Shown here in pieces: positions 1-7,141 of a DNA stretch of 28,751 nt. The notes beneath the pieces were generated by a model. That model had not been told where the DNA came from. It made no database searches and saw only the letters and a program-made list of their open reading frames with translations. The DNA comes from JAEUSF01 sp964484145. Lineage in GTDB: Bacteria; Patescibacteriota; Doudnabacteria; UBA920. Within the stretch, counting starts at the first letter, position 1. Each line of letters starts with the position of its first letter. The translations under genes were made by a program, and so were the position numbers. Where the stretch lies: positions 1 to 28,751 of the forward strand of contig CAZAED010000017.1 in assembly GCA_964484145.1 (NCBI GenBank), written 5' to 3'.

Positions 1-76
1 TGGAGCCGGCTGTCGGACTCGAACCGACCACCTACGGTTTACAAAACCGTTGCTCTACCGGATGAGCTAAGCCGGC
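1..76 (-). tRNA. tRNA-Thr (anticodon TGT)
   Basis: Read on the minus strand, this folds as a complete cloverleaf. The 7-bp acceptor stem GCCGGCT/AGCCGGC is followed by discriminator T and an encoded CCA at positions 1-3. The anticodon stem ACGGT/ACCGT encloses the loop TTTGTAA, giving anticodon TGT, which reads ACA and other ACN codons. The T-loop GTTCGAGTC is standard. It is complete although it touches the window edge. A second tRNA-Thr (GGT) lies at 8629-8704, and their synthetase gene thrS is at 22996. Confidence 0.96.
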
Positions 77-84
77 ACAAATGA

Positions 85-105
85 TCCGCTAGGCGGATAA
101 TATCA
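85..105 (-). promoter_or_regulatory. Extended -10 promoter and small hairpin before tRNA-Thr(TGT)
   Basis: On the minus strand TGaTATTAT (97-105) is an extended -10 about 20 nt before the mature tRNA 5' end. The hairpin TCCGC-tag-GCGGA (85-97) lies between them and overlaps the -10, so about half of it would be transcribed in the tRNA leader. No good -35 box is visible. The assignment rests on position and on similarity to the other TGnTATAAT elements in this window. Confidence 0.45.
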
Positions 106-181
106 CCAAATGTGACTTTGAATATTTTAACATAAATGCTTTAAAATATCAATGTTTATATGTGCGTTTTGGCTTTATTTC

Positions 182-190
182 TGTTATAAT
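182..190 (+). promoter_or_regulatory. Extended -10 promoter of the SRPBCC gene
   Basis: TGtTATAAT is a perfect extended -10. The expected transcription start, about 7 nt downstream, is near 197, only about 7 nt before the ATG at 204. There is no -35 match at 17-18 bp and no Shine-Dalgarno. The promoter lies downstream of the upstream in-frame ATG at 162 and so decides the start codon in favour of 204. Confidence 0.65.
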
Positions 191-203
191 AACCATAAAG
201 TCA

Positions 204-641
204 ATGAACAAAAGTTTTAATCTCATTGTAAATGCCCCAATTGAAAGGGTTTTTGACGCGGTCGACAGGGAAGAAAACATAAAAAAATGGATGGGCGGAC
301 AGCTTAAAACTGAGTACAAAAACCTTAAAGACCCGGAAAACCCGGTGGGTACGAAATTTCGCCACAAAATATCGGGCTTGGCAGAAATTAATGGCGAGGT
401 AATTGCCTACTCTAAGCCGGTTTTGCTCGGGGTTGGCCAGCACTATAAAGGTGTAAACGGAACAGTTTTTTACCATTTTAAAGCACTAACAGACGAAAGC
501 ACAGAAATTAAATGCGACCTTGAAGTATTTGAAGGCAGTGGACCGAAAAAAGTTTTAATAAAGTCTTTATTTCCCCTTTTTGAGCATTTAATAAAAAAAC
601 ATTTGGACGGAATAAAAGTAATTGCTGAAGCAATAGTTTAA
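204..641 (+). CDS. SRPBCC-fold (polyketide cyclase/START-like) protein
   Basis: This is a 145-aa soluble protein starting MNKSFNLIVNAPIERVFDAV. The N-terminal pattern of a beta strand followed by NAPIERVFDAV..EN..KWM is typical of SRPBCC (Bet v 1-like) small-molecule-binding proteins. The C-terminal stretch (LIKSLFPLFEHLIKKHLDGIKVIAEAI) fits the long alpha helix that closes the cavity. No catalytic residues can be assigned and the ligand is unknown. The start at 204 is chosen over the longer frame from 162 because a perfect extended -10 lies at 182-190. The downstream ahcY begins 38 nt after the stop on the same strand, so co-expression is possible. The fold is likely; the function is open. 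Confidence 0.75.
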   Translation: MNKSFNLIVNAPIERVFDAVDREENIKKWMGGQLKTEYKNLKDPENPVGTKFRHKISGLAEINGEVIAYSKPVLLGVGQHYKGVNGTVFYHFKALTDESTEIKCDLEVFEGSGPKKVLIKSLFPLFEHLIKKHLDGIKVIAEAIV

Positions 642-679
642 AAATTTAAAAAAACAATAATTAAGAATAGAATTTAGCT

Positions 680-1939
680 ATGACAAAGTCTAAAGTAAAA
701 GACCCTGCTCTTGCAAAACAGGGAAAAATGAAAATCGCATTAGCCGAAAAGGAAATGCCGGTTTTGGAAATTATTAAAAATAGTTTTACAAAAGACCAGC
801 CGTTTAAGGGTTTAACCATAGCAGCGTGTTTGCACGTAACAAAAGAAACCGCAGTGCTTATGAAGGCCTTAAAAGCAGGTGGAGCCACGGTAGCTTTGTG
901 CGGCAGTAACCCCCTTTCTACTCAGGATGATGTTGCCGCGGCGCTGGCCGAGGAAGGTATAAACGTTTTTGCCTGGCGCGGAATTACAGATGAAAAATAT
1001 TACTGGTGTGTAAACAAAGTTTTGGACTTTCACCCGCAAATTATAGTAGACGACGGCGCGGACTTAATTTCTGTTTTGCATAAAGAACGAAAAGGTCAGC
1101 TTAAAGAAATTTTTTCAGGTCAGGAAGAAACTACTACCGGTGTAATACGCCTTAAAGCTATGGCCAAAGACGGCAAGTTAAAATTCCCGGTTGTGGCTAT
1201 AAACGACACGCCGACTAAGCACATGTTCGACAACTACTACGGCACCGGGCAGTCTACTTTAGACAGCTTGTTCCGCGCGACCAATATTTTGTTAGCCGGT
1301 AAAACCGTAGTTGTAGCTGGGTACGGCTACTGTGGTAAGGGTATAGCGCTTAGGGCAAAAGGTATGGGCGCAAAGGTTATAGTAACCGAAATTGACCCAC
1401 TCCCCGCTCTTCAGGCTGCTATGGACGGGTTTGAAGTTATGCCAATGCTTAAAGCTGCTAAACTTGGTGATGTGTTTATAACTGTAACCGGCAACAAAGA
1501 CGTAATTGTAAAAGAGCATATTTCGGTAATGAAAGACGGTGCAATACTTGGTAACAGCGGACATTTTAATGTGGAAATAAACGAACAGCAATTAAGCAAA
1601 TTAGCAGTTAGCAAAAAGCAAGTACGGGACAACCTGATGGAATATGAAATGAAAGACGGGCGTAAGGTTTATTTAATCGGCGAAGGGCGTTTAATGAACC
1701 TTGCTGCGGCCGAAGGCCACCCTAGTGCTGTTATGGATTTAAGTTTTGCTGACCAAGCCCTAATGTGCGAATGGCTTTCTAAAAACTATCAAGGCCTTGA
1801 AAAAGGCAAAGTTTTAGATGTACCCAAAGAAGTAGATGAAAAAGTTTCAAAGCTAAAACTTCAAGCTATGAATGTTAAAATAGACGAACTAACTCCAGCG
1901 CAGAAAAAGTATTTAGCTTCTTGGACCGAAGGAACCTAG
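680..1939 (+). CDS. ahcY: S-adenosylhomocysteine hydrolase
   Basis: This cytosolic 419-aa enzyme reversibly splits S-adenosylhomocysteine to adenosine and homocysteine with tightly bound NAD, relieving product inhibition of methyltransferases. Family motifs appear in order: CLHVTKETA, GSNPLSTQDDVAAAL, VDDGADL, then NDTPTKHMFDNYYGTGQS. The Rossmann NAD site is VAGYGYCGKGIA (about residues 211-222), followed by TGNKDVI, GNSGHFNVEI and NLAAAEGHPSAVMD. The C-terminus ends YLASWTEGT and lacks the KPxxYRY tail common in many bacterial and eukaryotic enzymes, so it resembles the shorter archaeal/Thermotoga-type form. There is no Shine-Dalgarno. TAGAAT at 668-673 could be a -10 that makes the message leaderless. 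The gene ends before a strong bidirectional terminator. Confidence 0.97.
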   Translation: MTKSKVKDPALAKQGKMKIALAEKEMPVLEIIKNSFTKDQPFKGLTIAACLHVTKETAVLMKALKAGGATVALCGSNPLSTQDDVAAALAEEGINVFAWRGITDEKYYWCVNKVLDFHPQIIVDDGADLISVLHKERKGQLKEIFSGQEETTTGVIRLKAMAKDGKLKFPVVAINDTPTKHMFDNYYGTGQSTLDSLFRATNILLAGKTVVVAGYGYCGKGIALRAKGMGAKVIVTEIDPLPALQAAMDGFEVMPMLKAAKLGDVFITVTGNKDVIVKEHISVMKDGAILGNSGHFNVEINEQQLSKLAVSKKQVRDNLMEYEMKDGRKVYLIGEGRLMNLAAAEGHPSAVMDLSFADQALMCEWLSKNYQGLEKGKVLDVPKEVDEKVSKLKLQAMNVKIDELTPAQKKYLASWTEGT

Positions 1940-1947
1940 AGTTGCTT

Positions 1948-1976
1948 GCCCTCCGAAGCTTTAGCCCAGGAGGGGC
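1948..1976 (+). repeat. Hairpin with AGCTTTAGC apex (copy 1)
   Basis: CCCTCC (1949-1954) and GGAGGG (1969-1974) form the stem, and the loop contains AGCTTTAGC (1957-1965). The same apex recurs at 9568, 22961 and 26384, with a one-base variant at 18682, all on the plus strand. It has no terminator U-tract. It lies eight nucleotides after the ahcY stop and directly precedes a 7-nt word array. Confidence 0.6.
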
Positions 1977-1990
1977 AGGGAGGAACTTAA

Positions 1991-2032
1991 AAAAGCGAAA
2001 AGAGAATAGAGATAAGAGAAAAGAAACAAACA
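1991..2032 (+). repeat. Degenerate 7-nt tandem array after ahcY
   Basis: Six consecutive heptamers are readable: AAAAGCG, AAAAGAG, AATAGAG, ATAAGAG, AAAAGAA, ACAAACA. The array joins the stem of the terminator at 2032. It belongs to the 7/8/9-nt word-array class found across the window. Confidence 0.55.
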
Positions 2033-2071
2033 GCCGTCCGGACGCACGATGCGCCGGGCGGCTTCTGTTTT
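2032..2071. terminator. Strong bidirectional terminator between ahcY and the 96-aa gene
   Basis: AGCCGTCCGG (2032-2041) pairs with CCGGGCGGCT (2054-2063) with one G-U, and CGCA/TGCG continues the helix around a short loop. On the plus strand it is followed by tctgtttt and on the minus strand by a T-rich tract. It separates two convergent genes. Confidence 0.85.
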
Positions 2072-2362
2072 CTAGCGGATTGGATTTTTCCCGCGCAGGT
2101 CTTGTATAGCGATTTGTATAAAATCCGCATCTAAATCCATTCCAAGAGCGAGTCGTAGAAAATCTTCTAGGGCTGGGTTGTAAACCCCACAGTAATATTT
2201 GCGGTGCCGATCTACAATAATAATCCGTTTTCCAAGACCTGCGAGCGCAAGGTCTTCATCGAAGTAAACGGTAATTCTGCCATCTCGCGATTCGCACAGC
2301 AAAACACTCTTACAAAGCTCTTGCTGGTTTGGTAATCCATTCCGAAAAATAGTTTGCGACAT
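2072..2362 (-). CDS. Hypothetical 96-aa protein with canonical Shine-Dalgarno
   Basis: I do not recognise this family. The protein (MSQTIFRNGLPNQQELCKSV...) has no membrane segment or signal peptide. It is mixed alpha/beta in appearance, with three Cys (LCKS, LLCE, YYCG) and a basic stretch KRIIIVDRHRKYY near its middle. It is poorer in lysine than its neighbours. The start is well supported: AAAGGAG (2368-2374) lies 5 nt before ATG, one of few textbook ribosome sites here. The stop is directly upstream of a strong terminator. The gene stands alone behind a roughly 270-nt structured leader and a near-consensus promoter, which suggests strong but regulated expression. Confidence 0.75.
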   Translation of the reverse strand: MSQTIFRNGLPNQQELCKSVLLCESRDGRITVYFDEDLALAGLGKRIIIVDRHRKYYCGVYNPALEDFLRLALGMDLDADFIQIAIQDLRGKNPIR

Positions 2363-2636
2363 AATGTCTCCTTTGGATTGTTTTTTGGTTAGACCAAAAG
2401 TAAAACCCCGCCTTTTGAGCAGGGTTTTGGGGAGAGCTTTTCCGCCAAATTTAAATGCGACTAAAAATTCAGCTTAGAAGAGCTCTCGAGAAAACTCTCC
2501 TCAGATAGTCGCATTTAAATAAAAAACCGCCTTTTTAAGGCGGACAATTTAGGCTAAAAAGTTCTGCATTAACCTAAACAACCGTCTTAAAAAGAAGGTG
2601 GTTAAGGCTAAGCAAGTTTTTTGTTATCTGAATCAT
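2363..2636 (-). ncRNA. Structured leader or small RNA upstream of the 96-aa gene
   Basis: Transcribed leftward from a promoter at 2643-2671, this region holds several consecutive structures. First comes a stem TTAACC/GGTTAA with an inner ACC..TCTT/AAGA..GGT helix (about 2560-2610). Next is a textbook terminator, CCGCCTT-AAA-AAGGCGG with a T6 tract (2521-2543). A perfect 15-bp inverted repeat follows (2449-2463 with 2506-2520). Last is a second terminator-like hairpin, AAAACCCTGC/GCGGGGTTTT (2402-2428), just before the Shine-Dalgarno. GGAGAG-type segments at 2430-2444 can pair with 2490-2503 across the 15-bp helix, giving a possible pseudoknot. A 17-codon ORF (2461-2514) runs from one arm of the repeat to the other. 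It could be an independent small RNA of about 115 nt, an attenuated leader, or both. No known family was recognised. Confidence 0.55.
2521..2543 (-). terminator. Intrinsic terminator inside the leader
   Basis: On the minus strand CCGCCTT (rc of 2537-2543) and AAGGCGG (rc of 2527-2533) pair around a 3-nt loop and are followed by six T. It sits about 95-115 nt after the predicted transcription start, so most transcripts may end here. Confidence 0.8.
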
Positions 2637-2642
2637 ATAAAA

Positions 2643-2671
2643 ATTTTACACAATATGTTTTTAACTGTCAA
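2643..2671 (-). promoter_or_regulatory. Near-consensus sigma70 promoter, TTGACA-17-TAAAAT
   Basis: On the minus strand TTGACA (2666-2671) is followed by exactly 17 bp and TAAAAT (2643-2648). The predicted start is near 2636. The -35 box begins 8 bp past the CCA of tRNA-Tyr. Most other promoters in the window lack a -35. Confidence 0.8.
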
Positions 2672-2679
2672 CAAATTTA

Positions 2680-2766
2680 TGGTGGGCAGGATAGGATTCG
2701 AACCTATGAAGGCGTAAAGCCAACTGATTTACAGTCAGTCGCGTTTGACCACTTCGCTACCTGCCC
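2680..2766 (-). tRNA. tRNA-Tyr (anticodon GTA)
   Basis: This is an 87-nt class II tRNA on the minus strand. The acceptor GGGCAGG pairs with CCTGCCC, followed by A and an encoded CCA. The anticodon stem ACTGA/TCAGT encloses CTGTAAA, giving GTA. It has a long variable arm (TTGGCTTTACGCCTTC region) and the T-loop GTTCGAATC. Confidence 0.96.
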
Positions 2767-2790
2767 TTATATTAAATTTTCACTTTGCTA

Positions 2791-2819
2791 ATAATAACAA
2801 TTTTAGACAAAAAAATCAA
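2791..2819 (-). promoter_or_regulatory. tRNA-Tyr promoter, TTGATT-17-TGtTATTAT
   Basis: On the minus strand TTGATT (2814-2819), a 17-bp spacer ending in TGt, and TATTAT (2791-2796) form a -35 plus extended -10 promoter. The predicted start is near 2784, about 18 nt before the mature tRNA. It lies 29 bp past the stop of the P-type ATPase gene. Confidence 0.7.
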
Positions 2820-2847
2820 TGCCTGTCGGCTACCTACTACTTTATAG

Positions 2848-4692
2848 TTACGTTATCTTCTCAAAATTAAGCCTTAAGGCATTTAGTATTACCGCTACGT
2901 CTAAAACTTCCTGAAGCATGGCGCCTAAGACCGGTGGGATGTAGCCAAATGAGGCTATTAGCATAAGGACTATGCTAATGCCTATACCGGCAAAAATACT
3001 TTGTTTGGCAAGGCCTAGGGCGCGCTGGCCTATGTGAAGAGCGTCGTGGACGCGCATCATATTGTTTTGGGTTATTACAACATCAGCCGCTTCCGAGGCG
3101 GCACTTGTGCCATGCATACCTAAGGCTATGCCAACTTCGGCAGCAGCAAGAGCCGGCGCGTCGTTTACTCCATCCCCCACCATAACCACAGGCCGTTCAT
3201 TTGTCGGCAAATTTTTAACAGCAGAAACTTTATTTTCCGGCAGCATTTCGGCTAAGAAATCTTTAAGGCCTAAAGACGCGGCAATTTTTGCGGCCACTGC
3301 TTTTTTGTCCCCGGTTAACATTAAAATTTTCCTAATTTTATGTTCAGCTATTTCTTTAAACACTTGTTTCATTTCCGGCCTTATTACGTCGGCAAACACC
3401 ACGTAGCCAAGAATTTTATTATTAGAAGCTAAATAAACAGGTATATGTCCTGCGGCTTCTTCGGTTTCGCGTTTCATTTTTTCTTCTTCATTTACTACGA
3501 CGCCTAAGCTTTCTAAATAGCTTAATCGGCCAAAAATATATTTCTTATTATTTATATCACCCACTACGCCATTGCCCAGAGCTTCAATAAAATTTTGTGG
3601 GTAAATTAAATCTATTTTTTCTTTTTGCGAATGCTCAATAAGGCTTCGAGCAAAAATATGGGCAGAAAGTTGGTCTAGGGAAGCTGAAAATTTTAAAACA
3701 TTAGCATCGCTAACTCCGTTAAAACTTTTGACACTGACAACTTTAGGTGTCCCGAGTGTAAGCGTGCCGGTCTTGTCAAAAACAAAAGTTTTAGCCTCGC
3801 CTAATAGTTCAAGTGCGCTACCATTTTTAATAATTACGCCGCGGCTGGCAGCTTTGCTTATTCCGGACATCATGGCAATTGGCGTTGCTAATATTAGCGG
3901 GCAAGGAGTGGCTACAACTAGCACTGACAAAAAACGAATCGATTCGCCGCTAAGTAGCCAAGCGCCAACCGCAATAATTAGAGTAATTGCTGTAAACCAA
4001 CCCGCGTAGCGGTCAGCAAGCCTAACTACCGGCGCTTTGTCACTTTGCGCCTGTTGTACCAATTCCACAATTTTTTGGTATTGGCTTTCGCTTGCGGGTT
4101 TAGTAGCACGCATTTCAAAAGAGCGGTCCTTGTTTAAACTACCGGAAAAAACTAAACTCCCCTCTTGTTTTAAAATTGGCAGGCTTTCCCCGGTTATAGC
4201 TGCTTCGTCTACGTCGCTTTGGCCTGTTACTACAACGCCGTCTGCCGGAATTATTTCACCAGGTTTAACTGTTAGTATATCTGTCACTTTTACTTCATCT
4301 GAATGGATGTCTTGTAACTTACCGTCAATTTTTAAATGGGCTATGTTAGGCGCTAAAGAAAGTAAATGCGTAAGTTCTCGTTTAGCGCGGTTAAGTGCGT
4401 AAATTTCCAAAGCTTCCCCGCCCGACAGCATAAGCAAAATTACGCAACCGGCTAAGTATTGTCCTTGGATAAACGAAGTAATAATAGCTAAAATAGCTAT
4501 TATATCTACTCCAAATTCGCCTTTTAAAAGGGCTTTAAAAATTTTGTAAGCCAATGGAGCGGTGCCAATTATAAGCGTGACTTCTAAAATTTTATGATCT
4601 GCGTCTTTGTAGCCCAAAAAATATAAAAAGCCAAATAACAAAAGACCTAAACAAACTAGGCCGGGAATAATGTATTCGTAAAGTTTTTTCAT
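2848..4692 (-). CDS. P1B-type heavy-metal-translocating ATPase with TPC metal-site motif
   Basis: This 614-aa membrane pump should export a soft or transition metal. Four N-terminal membrane segments precede the actuator domain (TGES, ITGESLP). Two more carry the ion-site motif ATPCPL (Cys about residue 264). The P-domain follows with DKTGTLT (phosphorylated Asp about 306), MLTGD and GDGVNDAPAL, then two C-terminal helices with QEVLDVAVILNALRL. There is no N-terminal CxxC metal-binding domain. TPC replaces the CPC/SPC/CPH of the classic subgroups, so the metal cannot be assigned. The nucleotide-domain HP dipeptide conserved in P1B pumps reads HI (SAHIFARSL). The start overlaps the VKOR stop by 4 nt (ATGA). 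It is the last gene of the eight-gene operon. Confidence 0.93.
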   Translation of the reverse strand: MKKLYEYIIPGLVCLGLLLFGFLYFLGYKDADHKILEVTLIIGTAPLAYKIFKALLKGEFGVDIIAILAIITSFIQGQYLAGCVILLMLSGGEALEIYALNRAKRELTHLLSLAPNIAHLKIDGKLQDIHSDEVKVTDILTVKPGEIIPADGVVVTGQSDVDEAAITGESLPILKQEGSLVFSGSLNKDRSFEMRATKPASESQYQKIVELVQQAQSDKAPVVRLADRYAGWFTAITLIIAVGAWLLSGESIRFLSVLVVATPCPLILATPIAMMSGISKAASRGVIIKNGSALELLGEAKTFVFDKTGTLTLGTPKVVSVKSFNGVSDANVLKFSASLDQLSAHIFARSLIEHSQKEKIDLIYPQNFIEALGNGVVGDINNKKYIFGRLSYLESLGVVVNEEEKMKRETEEAAGHIPVYLASNNKILGYVVFADVIRPEMKQVFKEIAEHKIRKILMLTGDKKAVAAKIAASLGLKDFLAEMLPENKVSAVKNLPTNERPVVMVGDGVNDAPALAAAEVGIALGMHGTSAASEAADVVITQNNMMRVHDALHIGQRALGLAKQSIFAGIGISIVLMLIASFGYIPPVLGAMLQEVLDVAVILNALRLNFEKIT

Positions 4693-5078
4693 CGGAAGAT
4701 GGCTATAAACATTATTGTAAAGTTAAGCGCGGAAAGAACGCACCAAGTGCAAAAGGCGCGCAGGACAAAGGCTTGAATGTAAGTAAAGTACAAGGAAAAC
4801 AAAAAACCAAAACCAACCACCAGTTTAAGCCAAAGCATTGGTGCTTGGCTACTGGCTATTAAATAGGTTAAAAGCAAAATTACGACGTACATAAAAAACC
4901 CTAAAACCGGATTTGGCACGCCTAAGGTTTTACTGTAACTGCTATACTGGACTTTTCTGCACCATTCTTTGGGAAAGAATGGGCAGGCTACGTCGGTGCC
5001 TTTAATTTTGTGGTAAATAAGGTATGCCGTGTCTAAGAGCCCCACTAAGCCTAAAACATAAAACAAATTTGTGTTCAT
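4689..5078 (-). CDS. VKOR-family (vitamin K epoxide reductase-like) thiol oxidoreductase
   Basis: This 129-aa protein has four predicted membrane helices. It carries the VKOR signature: an outer Cys pair (CPFFPKEWC) followed by YSS....GVPNPVLGF, and a CxxC redox centre FCTWC near the end of the third/fourth helix. Bacterial VKOR passes electrons from a DsbA-like partner to quinone and so makes disulfides in exported proteins. No DsbA fusion or neighbour is seen in the window. Its 4-nt overlap with the metal ATPase downstream suggests translational coupling. The AlkD gene ends 4 nt upstream. Confidence 0.9.
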   Translation of the reverse strand: MNTNLFYVLGLVGLLDTAYLIYHKIKGTDVACPFFPKEWCRKVQYSSYSKTLGVPNPVLGFFMYVVILLLTYLIASSQAPMLWLKLVVGFGFLFSLYFTYIQAFVLRAFCTWCVLSALNFTIMFIAIFR

Positions 5079-5082
5079 ATGT

Positions 5083-5823
5083 TTATTTTAAATTTAAATA
5101 ATAAGCTTTTTTATTTGTTGGAAGAAGTTCTATAGAGTATCTTAACATTGTTCGTGGCATTTGTTTAGCGTGTTTGTTTAGAAAATCGGTGAGTAGTTTT
5201 TCATTGCACCGCTTGCCTACTTCTCTTAGCATCCAGCCTACGGCTTTATGAATTAGGTCGTGTTTGTCGCTTAGTAATAGCTTTGATATTTTTAAGGTCC
5301 ACTCCGGTTTTTTATAGTATGTAAAATCAAAAGTTGCTAAAACCGCAATTCTTCTTTCCCATAAGCTTTTTGATTTTGCTAATTTTATTAGTATAGATTT
5401 ATTTTTGTTTCTCAAGTAGGCGCCAACAATTTTTGGGGCGGTTAGGTCCACTAAGTCCCAGTTGTTTATGTATTTGGTGTGTGAAAGATAGAAATCGTAA
5501 ACCTGAGTTTCCGATCCGAACCTACGAACTTTATCCGAATTATCCGAATACTTTGTTTGTGCCTCAAAGCGCTTAACTAGGACTAAAAGCCCTATAAGTC
5601 GTTCTTCGTGCCAAGGGCTTTTAACTAATTTATCAACTTCTTTTAAACTTAGTATTTGCCAATATTTTTTTACCAACTCTCGGGAATGCGGTACCATTAT
5701 GCCTAAAAACTTGTCGCCTTCGGCATATTCCCCTTCTCCAGTTTTAAAAAACCGCTGCAAAAGTTTAGCCTTGGCAGGGTTTTTTAATTTAGAAACATCT
5801 TGTTTTAAACTTTGTAAGGTCAT
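5083..5823 (-). CDS. AlkD-like DNA alkylation repair protein (HEAT-like)
   Basis: This 246-aa all-helical protein belongs to the DNA-alkylation-repair (AlkD/AlkC-type) glycosylase family, which excises positively charged N3/N7-alkyl purines. Diagnostic segments are the N-terminal KFLGIMVPHSRELVKKYW, then WHEERLIGLLVLV, NNWDLVDLTAPKIVG (Trp and Asp of the active cleft), LWERRIAVLATF and HKAVGWMLREVGKR. Residues about 92-105 (YSDNSDKVRRFGSE region) are an in-frame low-complexity insertion encoded by 9-nt words (TTATCCGAA twice on the plus strand, 5531-5548). The start lies 1 nt after the engB stop. It is part of the tight minus-strand operon. Confidence 0.9.
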   Translation of the reverse strand: MTLQSLKQDVSKLKNPAKAKLLQRFFKTGEGEYAEGDKFLGIMVPHSRELVKKYWQILSLKEVDKLVKSPWHEERLIGLLVLVKRFEAQTKYSDNSDKVRRFGSETQVYDFYLSHTKYINNWDLVDLTAPKIVGAYLRNKNKSILIKLAKSKSLWERRIAVLATFDFTYYKKPEWTLKISKLLLSDKHDLIHKAVGWMLREVGKRCNEKLLTDFLNKHAKQMPRTMLRYSIELLPTNKKAYYLNLK

Positions 5824-5824
5824 T

Positions 5825-6406
5825 TTAGAAAAAAAGTTCTTTTGCTAGTTCATTAATACCAATTTTCTTTTCGGCGGAAATTGGGATTATTTTGTAGTCA
5901 CCGGCTGTTTCTTTAATGCGTTTTAATTGGTTTTGTACGTCATTCTTTTTTAACTTGTCTATTTTGTTTGCCACAATAACTACATTTTTCCCGTCTTGCT
6001 CTAGGCTGTTTAGCATTCTAAAGTCTGTTTCTGTTAGCCCTACTACAGCGTCTATAATTAACACAACTTTTTTTTGTTCGTAGTGTGAACCGAGTAAATA
6101 CCAGTGTATAAGTTGCTGGAGCATAGCTTGGTCTTGTTTTGAAGCTTTGGCAAAACCATAGCCCGGAAGGTCGACTAAATAGACCTTGCTTTTGCCTGTG
6201 GCGGTAATTAGAAAAATATTAAGTTGTTGTGTGCGGCCCGGAAAGGAACTGGTTTTAGCCAAGTCTTTTTGTCCGGTGAGAGCGTTTATTAAACTAGACT
6301 TGCCTACGTTTGACCTGCCAATAAAAGCTACTTGCGGGGTGCCGTCGTCTAAAATTTCGTTTTCGTTTACAATTCCTTTAACAAATTTTGCAGATGTAAT
6401 ATTCAT
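5825..6406 (-). CDS. engB: Ribosome biogenesis GTP-binding protein YsxC/EngB
   Basis: This 193-aa GTPase is needed for late assembly of the large ribosomal subunit. It has G1 GRSNVGKSS, a G2-region FPGRTQQLN, G3 DLPGYGFA, G4 NKID and G5 SAEKK. The frame stays open upstream to an ATG at 6451, but that start would overlap the previous gene by 38 nt. The ATG at 6406 begins MNITSAKFVKG, matches the usual EngB N-terminus and leaves a 7-nt gap like other junctions in this operon. No Shine-Dalgarno is visible, so translation probably depends on coupling. Confidence 0.94.
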   Translation of the reverse strand: MNITSAKFVKGIVNENEILDDGTPQVAFIGRSNVGKSSLINALTGQKDLAKTSSFPGRTQQLNIFLITATGKSKVYLVDLPGYGFAKASKQDQAMLQQLIHWYLLGSHYEQKKVVLIIDAVVGLTETDFRMLNSLEQDGKNVVIVANKIDKLKKNDVQNQLKRIKETAGDYKIIPISAEKKIGINELAKELFF

Positions 6407-6413
6407 AAGTTTT

Positions 6414-7136
6414 TTAAATTCCGCTAACGCCAAATAATTTACCAATACCAAAGGTTATGGCCATAGCCAGCATGCCGCCTATTACCACCCTTATGGTAGC
6501 TTTGGTTTTATTTGCGCCGCCGGCATAGGCGCTTAACATACCGGTTACGCAAAGTGCTAAAAATACGCCGAAAAAAGTTATTGGCACGCGAATTGACTTT
6601 GGGGACAAAGTAATAATAGCTATGGGGACGATAGCGCCGCAAAAAAATGCGGCGGCCGAAGCATAAGCCGCATGCCAGGGGTTTGTTAAATTCTTTGGGT
6701 CTATGCCTAGTTCAGCGTCTAAGTGAGCGGCAAAGACGTCTTTTTCCGAAAGCTCTTTAGCCACCATATTTGCAGTTTTTTCGGAAAGTCCTTTAGCAAT
6801 ATAAATTTTTTCAAGCTCTTTAAGTTCAAAATATGGGTTTTGGGCAAGTTCTAAACGCTCTTTTTCAATGTATGCTTTTTCCGTATCTCGTTGGGTACTA
6901 ACAGAAATATACTCACCAACTCCCATAGAAAGTGCGCCGGCAACTAACCCAGCTACTCCTGCGGTTAAAATTATGGCGCTAGATTCAGAAGCTCCGGCAA
7001 TACCAACAACCAACGAGGCGGTAGAAACAATCCCGTCGTTGGCGCCCAAAACCGAGGCTCTTAGCCAATTTAGCTTTTGCCCGGATTTTGCCTCATGTGG
7101 CTCTGTTTGGTTACTTAAATTATTTTCGGAAGTCAT
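6414..7136 (-). CDS. VIT1/CCC1-family iron/manganese transporter
   Basis: This 240-aa membrane protein has the family's first helix pattern (ANDGIVSTASLVVGIAGA), followed by GLVAGALSMGVGEYISVSTQRD. The cytoplasmic metal-binding helix region is rich in Glu (EKERLELAQNPYFELKELEKIY). Three more membrane segments follow, including AGGANKTKATIRVVIGGMLAM. In VIT1/CCC1 proteins the metal moves by H+ exchange, usually out of the cytosol. It shares an operon with a P1B metal ATPase four genes downstream. Intergenic gaps are 5 and 7 nt. Confidence 0.92.
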   Translation of the reverse strand: MTSENNLSNQTEPHEAKSGQKLNWLRASVLGANDGIVSTASLVVGIAGASESSAIILTAGVAGLVAGALSMGVGEYISVSTQRDTEKAYIEKERLELAQNPYFELKELEKIYIAKGLSEKTANMVAKELSEKDVFAAHLDAELGIDPKNLTNPWHAAYASAAAFFCGAIVPIAIITLSPKSIRVPITFFGVFLALCVTGMLSAYAGGANKTKATIRVVIGGMLAMAITFGIGKLFGVSGI

Positions 7137-7141
7137 AAAAA

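Noticed and set aside
1921..2109. 62-aa ORF overlapping the end of ahcY
   Set aside because: It runs through the AGCTTTAGC hairpin, the word array and a bidirectional terminator, has no start signal and no recognisable protein features.
2461..2514. 17-codon leader peptide in the 15-bp inverted repeat as a confident gene
   Set aside because: It has no Shine-Dalgarno, and start and stop fall in complementary arms, which can arise by chance. It is kept only as part of the leader finding.
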